A stretch of 64,000 nt of DNA from CAYJAY01 sp964370715 (GTDB lineage: Bacteria; Bacillota; Clostridia; Oscillospirales; Ruminococcaceae). Location of the stretch: assembly GCA_964370715.1 (NCBI GenBank), contig CAYJKJ010000012.1, positions 1 to 64,000 on the forward strand, read 5' to 3'. Below the pieces are notes generated by a model. The model made no database searches. It saw only the letters and a program-made list of their open reading frames with translations, and was not told the origin of the DNA. Numbering within the stretch: position 1 is the first letter of the stretch; every line of letters starts with the position of its first letter. Shown here one piece after another: positions 60,075 to 64,000 of the stretch. A program made the translations under genes and the position numbers.

Positions 60075-60782
60075 CTATCTTTGTTGATTGGGTTGTGCCG
60101 CAAGGTCGAGTTCGGGGGTTCTTATCGAATAAAGATAATAGTTTCCGCCATCTTGAACCATAACATACTCCATGTATTTTGCTATGTTTGTTCCGGCGCC
60201 TTGCCCATAACCGGTTGAACCTGCCTCGATGTAGGCAACGGTTAGTATCCTTGAATTGGAAGCACGAGTGATTTTATCAACCCTCGCTGTGTAGCTTCCG
60301 GCAAGACTTGTTATCGGTATGAGATAAACTCCGGCTTGTTGGTTATATTCAAATGTAACGCCGAGATCGGTAAACGATTTATGTTCGATAAAGAATGTTG
60401 GTCCATAAAGTTTTGCAAGTTGCCTGTCAACGTTTATCGTGGGTAGCTGGGAAAGCCCCGTTGCTTCGTCTACCGGAAGCGTTTCGATTCCGGCCTCCAA
60501 CAAAGCCGACCAGATAGCCGCCTGCAACAATATCTCTTGGTTTGCTCGGTCGATGCTCGTGAACGGAGCCGGATCGAGCGACACAAGCGACGAGATCAGT
60601 TCTTGATATTCAAGGCGTTCATCGGTGTCGTCTAGCATATAGTTAAATCCATCAACCACTAGCGTTCCAAGGAATATAACCCCCAAAACGACAAACACCG
60701 AAAGGGTGTAGCCGATAGCTTTTCTTTTAATTCTTTTTCTTCGTTTTGCACGTTGTTCGTTGGTAGTCCTAGATCTTGGCAT
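60075..60782 (-). CDS. Single-pass membrane protein of the surface cluster
   Basis: 235 residues. A very basic cytoplasmic start (RSRTTNEQRAKRRKRIKRK) precedes a membrane helix (about 24-44). The outer domain has no family I recognise; it ends in beta strands (GNYYLYSIRTPELDL) and may be an NTF2-like or assembly factor. First gene of the four-gene cluster, 37 bases after proA. The positive-inside rule fits an outward C-terminus. Confidence 0.7.
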   Translation of the reverse strand: MPRSRTTNEQRAKRRKRIKRKAIGYTLSVFVVLGVIFLGTLVVDGFNYMLDDTDERLEYQELISSLVSLDPAPFTSIDRANQEILLQAAIWSALLEAGIETLPVDEATGLSQLPTINVDRQLAKLYGPTFFIEHKSFTDLGVTFEYNQQAGVYLIPITSLAGSYTARVDKITRASNSRILTVAYIEAGSTGYGQGAGTNIAKYMEYVMVQDGGNYYLYSIRTPELDLAAQPNQQR

Positions 60783-60819
60783 AAATTTAAAGTCCTTTCC
60801 CTATGAAGAGTTATTAAGC

Positions 60820-62061
60820 CTAACCCCTCACCTGTCCATCTCCTGTTACAAAAAACTTAGTTGTTGTCAACGCCGAAAGCCCCATAGGCCCTCTTACATG
60901 AAGTTTCCCCGTCGATATGCCTATCTCGGCGGCAAGCCCAAACTCTCCGCCATCGGTGAACCTTGTTGAAGCGTTAAGATAAACCGCCGCCGCATCAACA
61001 TTCTCCATAAAATAATCGCTGTTTCTTAAATTTTCGGTCACGATAGCTTCGCTGTGTTTTGTTCCGTATCTATTAATATGTTCGCAAGCTTCCTCAACAT
61101 TCTCTACTATCTTAACCCCTAAAACAAAATCGTTATATTCTGTGTGCCAATCCTGTTCCGTCGCAACCCTTGAACCCGAAATCATTTCAGCCGCTTTGTC
61201 GCAACAATAAAACGAGCATTTTTCAGAAATCTTCTCAACAACATTTGGTATGAATTTTTCCGCTATATCAGCTTGCACCAAAAGTTTTTCCGCCGAATTG
61301 CAGACCGACGGACGGGTCATCTTTGCGTTGTCGATTATCGCAAGCGCCATATCGATATTTGCTGTTTCATCGACATATATATGGCAGTTTCCCGCTCCCG
61401 TTTCGATAACAGGAACTTTTGAATTTTTAACAACCGCATCGATTAGCCCTTTCCCTCCACGAGGAATAAGGATATCAACAACCCCGACAAGGTTCATAAG
61501 CTCATTTGCGCTATCCCTTGAAGTGTCTGTAACCAGCATCGCAATATCGCTTGAAACACCGCAGTTATTAAGAGCGTTTTTAACGCAAGCTATCAGCTGT
61601 TTGTTGGAATTAATAGCTTCCTTTCCGCCACGCAGTATACAAGCGTTTCCCGATTTAATCGAAAGCGCCGCCGCATCTACCGTCACGTTAGGGCGGCTTT
61701 CGTATATCATAGCAACAAGCCCCAGCGGAACTCTTTTTTCAAGAATTTTAAGGCCGTTTGGTCGAGTTTGTCCCGAAACAACATCGCCAACCGGATCTTT
61801 TATTTTGCAGATATCCTCAACCGATTGCGCAAGATCCTCTATTCTTTTTTCCGATAGCGACAATCTGTCGATCATCGTTTCGGATATTCCATTTTCTTTT
61901 GCATACTCGACATCTATTTTGTTTGCCTCTAAAATTGCGTCGCTGTTTTTGCGAAGAAGCGCCGCTATCTCGAGCATTATGCTGTTCTTTTTATCTCCGG
62001 AAAGCTTTGCTATCTCCCACTTTACCGCTGCCGCTTTTAAGGCTTGTTCCCTAACCGTCAT
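60820..62061 (-). CDS. proA: Glutamate-5-semialdehyde dehydrogenase
   Basis: 413 residues. It reduces glutamyl-5-phosphate with NADPH in proline synthesis. Seen: RVPLGLVAMIYESRPNVTVDAAALSIKSGNACILRGGKEA, VPVIETGAGNCHIYVDETAN, MTRPSVCNSAEKLLV with the catalytic Cys, and LNASTRFTDGGEFGLAAEIGISTGKLHVRGPMGL. AAGGAG stands 6 bases before the ATG. It follows proB by 21 bases. Confidence 0.97.
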   Translation of the reverse strand: MTVREQALKAAAVKWEIAKLSGDKKNSIMLEIAALLRKNSDAILEANKIDVEYAKENGISETMIDRLSLSEKRIEDLAQSVEDICKIKDPVGDVVSGQTRPNGLKILEKRVPLGLVAMIYESRPNVTVDAAALSIKSGNACILRGGKEAINSNKQLIACVKNALNNCGVSSDIAMLVTDTSRDSANELMNLVGVVDILIPRGGKGLIDAVVKNSKVPVIETGAGNCHIYVDETANIDMALAIIDNAKMTRPSVCNSAEKLLVQADIAEKFIPNVVEKISEKCSFYCCDKAAEMISGSRVATEQDWHTEYNDFVLGVKIVENVEEACEHINRYGTKHSEAIVTENLRNSDYFMENVDAAAVYLNASTRFTDGGEFGLAAEIGISTGKLHVRGPMGLSALTTTKFFVTGDGQVRG

Positions 62062-62082
62062 AACTATCTCCTTTTTAAAATG

Positions 62083-62853
62083 TTATATCTTAAACATCGT
62101 TCCTATCTCTTGCCCTTCGATAGCTTTGTATAGGTTTTTCGGAGTGTCTCCGTTTAATATAATCATATCTGTATTGGTTCCGGCTATTATCGAAGCCGCT
62201 TCAATCTTGGTCGTCATGCCGCCTTTTGCGTTTTTATTGGTTGTTCCGCTTGAAACCGAACGAGCAAAATCAAGGCATTCTATAACGGGGATTAGTTTTG
62301 CCTTAGGATTTGTTCGAGGGTCGCTGTCGAACACTCCGTCTATATCGCTCATAATTATCAAAAGATCCGCCGACACTAGCTTTGCTACTATCGCCGAAAG
62401 GGTGTCGTTATCCCCTATTGCTATCTCGCTTGTCGCTACTGTGTCGTTTTCGTTTATAATTGGTATGCTGTTATATTCCAAAAGTCTTGTCAGTGTGTTT
62501 TTGGCGTTTTTGCTTCTCGTTTTGTCCTCGACATCCTCTTTCGACAAAAGCACCTGCGACACTGTGTGGTTATATTCCGAAAACAACCGATCATATAAAT
62601 ACATCAATTCGCATTGCCCAACCGCCGCACAAGCTTGTTTGGACGGAATGTCATCCGGCCTTGCTTTAAGCCCGAGCTTTCCGAACCCAACCGAAATAGC
62701 CCCCGACGTTACAACCAAAAGTTCAACGCCTGAATTTTTTATATCCGCCAAAACTTTAACGAGGCTTTCTATTTTAAATATATTCGGGTGTCCTGTATTG
62801 TGGGTTAGCGTGCTGGTTCCTATCTTAATTACAATTCGATTGTATCGCTTCAT
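62083..62853 (-). CDS. proB: Glutamate 5-kinase (short form, no PUA domain)
   Basis: 256 residues. It phosphorylates glutamate, the first proline step. Seen: RIVIKIGTSTLTHNTG, VTSGAISVGFGKLGL, PIINENDTVATSEIAIGDNDTLSAIVAKLVSADLLIIMSDIDGVFDSDP and GTTNKNAKGGMTTKIEAA. It ends after the amino-acid kinase fold and lacks the C-terminal PUA domain of longer enzymes, as in many Firmicutes. No T-box or riboswitch was seen upstream. Confidence 0.96.
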   Translation of the reverse strand: MKRYNRIVIKIGTSTLTHNTGHPNIFKIESLVKVLADIKNSGVELLVVTSGAISVGFGKLGLKARPDDIPSKQACAAVGQCELMYLYDRLFSEYNHTVSQVLLSKEDVEDKTRSKNAKNTLTRLLEYNSIPIINENDTVATSEIAIGDNDTLSAIVAKLVSADLLIIMSDIDGVFDSDPRTNPKAKLIPVIECLDFARSVSSGTTNKNAKGGMTTKIEAASIIAGTNTDMIILNGDTPKNLYKAIEGQEIGTMFKI

Positions 62854-63210
62854 TTTGCAGTTTCCGTTTCATTTTTGTTAGTTAATCTAATTTGTAATTA
62901 TACCATTATTTTAAAATATATTCAAACTATTATATCTTAGCGTTCAGTTTTTTTTATGTTGAATTAATAAAATTTTATGAGTTTTAGTTTAAAAAATATC
63001 TACCGAGTAATCTTTAGTGAAAAATTAACAAAATGTTAATAATTTCAACACTTAATTAATCAATCTGTAATTTGATTAATTAAATGTGTTGTGTTATATT
63101 TAACATAATACTACAAACAATTAACAGTAGGGAACTAATCTTTATTATGTTAAAATGCGTTTAACATTTAACAAAAAGTTTTGCGCAAAGAAAGGGAAAC
63201 GGTTAACTGT
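62854..63210. promoter_or_regulatory. Divergent intergenic region proB/hydrolase with a large palindrome
   Basis: A long inverted repeat (63046-63091) joins CAACACTTAATTAATCAA with TTGATTAATTAAATGTGTTG, one arm having 2 extra bases. A promoter for the plus-strand hydrolase overlaps it: TTGATT (63072-63077), 17-base spacer, TATATT (63095-63100). Binding to the palindrome would cover the -35. No gene is visible in the stretch. Confidence 0.5.
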
Positions 63211-64000
63211 ATGAGAAAAACAACAAAATTTGCTATAGCCTCGGTGGCGGTCGTCGGAGTTGCGGCATCGGTCACCGCAACATCGCTTTTATATATCGGC
63301 AACAAGGTCTACAATCAGGTTATAAAGCGCCGTGATTTTAAGATCGACAACGTTTCTTCCGAATTCAGAAAATCTTCAAGAAAATGGATCGATTGGTGGT
63401 ATAAACAACCCCTAGAACTCCACGAGATAACCTCGTTTGACAATCTGTTGCTTAAAGGATATCTTCTTAAATCGAAAAAGCGTTCGAACAAAGTTGCTAT
63501 CGTTGTTCATGGTCATGAATGTATAAGCGGAACGCTTGGCAATATTTCGCACTTTTACTACGAAACTATGGGATATAATGTTTTTGCACCCGACCTTAGG
63601 GGGCATGGCGTGAGCGAGGGTGAATGCTATGGGATGAGCGTTCTCGATTCGGAGGATATCGTTTCTTGGATGAAATACATCGTTTCAAAGTTTGGCGAAC
63701 AAGTCGAGATAGTTCTTCATGGCAATTCTATGGGGGCGGCTTCCTGCATGATAGCTTCGGCAAAACCCGATGCACCGATTAATTTAAAATGCTTGGTCGA
63801 GGATTGCGGTTTTTCTGACGGCAACGAACTTTTTGAGCCGATGATCGAAAAAACTTATCCTAAAATCCCAAAATCGTTAATCCTTTCTTCTATATCAAGC
63901 GTCATGAAGTTCCGCGGAAAATACACCCTTTCTGATAGTTCCGCAATTCAATCTATGAAGATTTCAAATGTTCCAACGCTTTTTATACACGGAAGCGACG
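63211..64000 (+). CDS. Alpha/beta hydrolase, membrane-anchored (runs off the window)
   Basis: 263 codons are present and the 3' end lies outside the window. ATG 63211 follows AAAGGGA. An N-terminal signal anchor (about 7-30, AIASVAVVGVAASVTATSLLYI) precedes an alpha/beta-hydrolase fold. Seen: AIVVHGHECISG (oxyanion HG), APDLRGHGVSEG, the nucleophile elbow HGNSMGAA and, at the window edge, TLFIHGSD, where the acid residue is expected. Its relatives are outer-face esterases or acyl-transferring enzymes of unknown substrate. Confidence 0.85.
   Translation, partial: MRKTTKFAIASVAVVGVAASVTATSLLYIGNKVYNQVIKRRDFKIDNVSSEFRKSSRKWIDWWYKQPLELHEITSFDNLLLKGYLLKSKKRSNKVAIVVHGHECISGTLGNISHFYYETMGYNVFAPDLRGHGVSEGECYGMSVLDSEDIVSWMKYIVSKFGEQVEIVLHGNSMGAASCMIASAKPDAPINLKCLVEDCGFSDGNELFEPMIEKTYPKIPKSLILSSISSVMKFRGKYTLSDSSAIQSMKISNVPTLFIHGSD

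Noticed and set aside
61250..62881. 543-residue plus-strand frame
   Set aside because: Antisense to proA and proB throughout. It is open only because of codon use in those genes and is rich in Ser/Ile/Phe shadow residues.
62854..63210. T-box(Pro) leader for proBA
   Set aside because: No T-box core or terminator/antiterminator pair on the minus strand.

Overview
The window looks like chromosome from an anaerobic, endospore-forming Firmicute of class Clostridia, most like the Oscillospiraceae/Ruminococcaceae. Sporulation genes occur throughout (spoIIR, spoVAC, spoVAD, the dipicolinate synthase pair spoVFA/spoVFB). Anaerobe markers include rubrerythrin, desulfoferrodoxin, a small 2[4Fe-4S] ferredoxin, a B12-dependent ribonucleotide reductase and Rex. 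The cmk-plsC-ispH/S1 gene order, with IspH fused to ribosomal protein S1, is typical of Clostridia. TTG is used often as a start codon. No rRNA, CRISPR array or complete insertion sequence is visible; the only transposase-like gene is a REP-associated tyrosine transposase (RAYT).

Bases 1-3660 look like an integrated, partly decayed island: a tyrosine recombinase, a membrane-protein gene broken by three frameshifts, a 62-residue membrane peptide, an unfamiliar single-pass membrane protein and a frameshifted DUF6061-type gene. The island ends at the 3' end of a tRNA-Leu(CAA). Bases 3.7-21 kb are core genome: DUF3842, spoIIR, ispE, a membrane-anchored GH25 lysozyme, a GDPD, metG, two tandem GT-C-like membrane proteins, desulfoferrodoxin and rubrerythrin, a 915-residue surface protein with a degenerate PHP-like domain, and spoVAC-spoVAD.

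Bases 21.9-28.1 kb hold a GDP-L-fucose operon (gmd, fcl, manC, manA and a phosphohexomutase), read from one good promoter and divergent from galE. galE is followed by a 110-bp tandem repeat array. Then come a DUF4428 protein, a GNAT protein, nrdJ with a clear NrdR box, holB-ricT, ferredoxin and a spore-type peptidoglycan-binding protein. A palindrome-rich intergenic region with an inverted REP pair follows. Next are mtaD, prs, glmU and spoVFAB, then an acn-icd-rex-tdk-GNAT operon preceded by a good candidate Rex operator.

Bases 50-64 kb carry a TepA/ClpP-like protease, a YhiN-type flavoprotein, a RAYT gene with two REP-like palindromes inside its reading frame, cmk-plsC-ispH/S1, a four-gene cell-surface cluster (membrane protein, SGNH hydrolase, DUF4358 lipoprotein, DHHW protein), proBA, and an alpha/beta hydrolase that runs off the end.

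The most interesting items are the RAYT carrying its own REP-like sequences, the island at tRNA-Leu, the three surface enzymes that share a disordered P/Q- or P/T-rich cytoplasmic tail plus one membrane segment, the 110-bp repeat array, and the predicted Rex and NrdR operators. All calls rest on reading the sequence and on family knowledge; no database search was possible.
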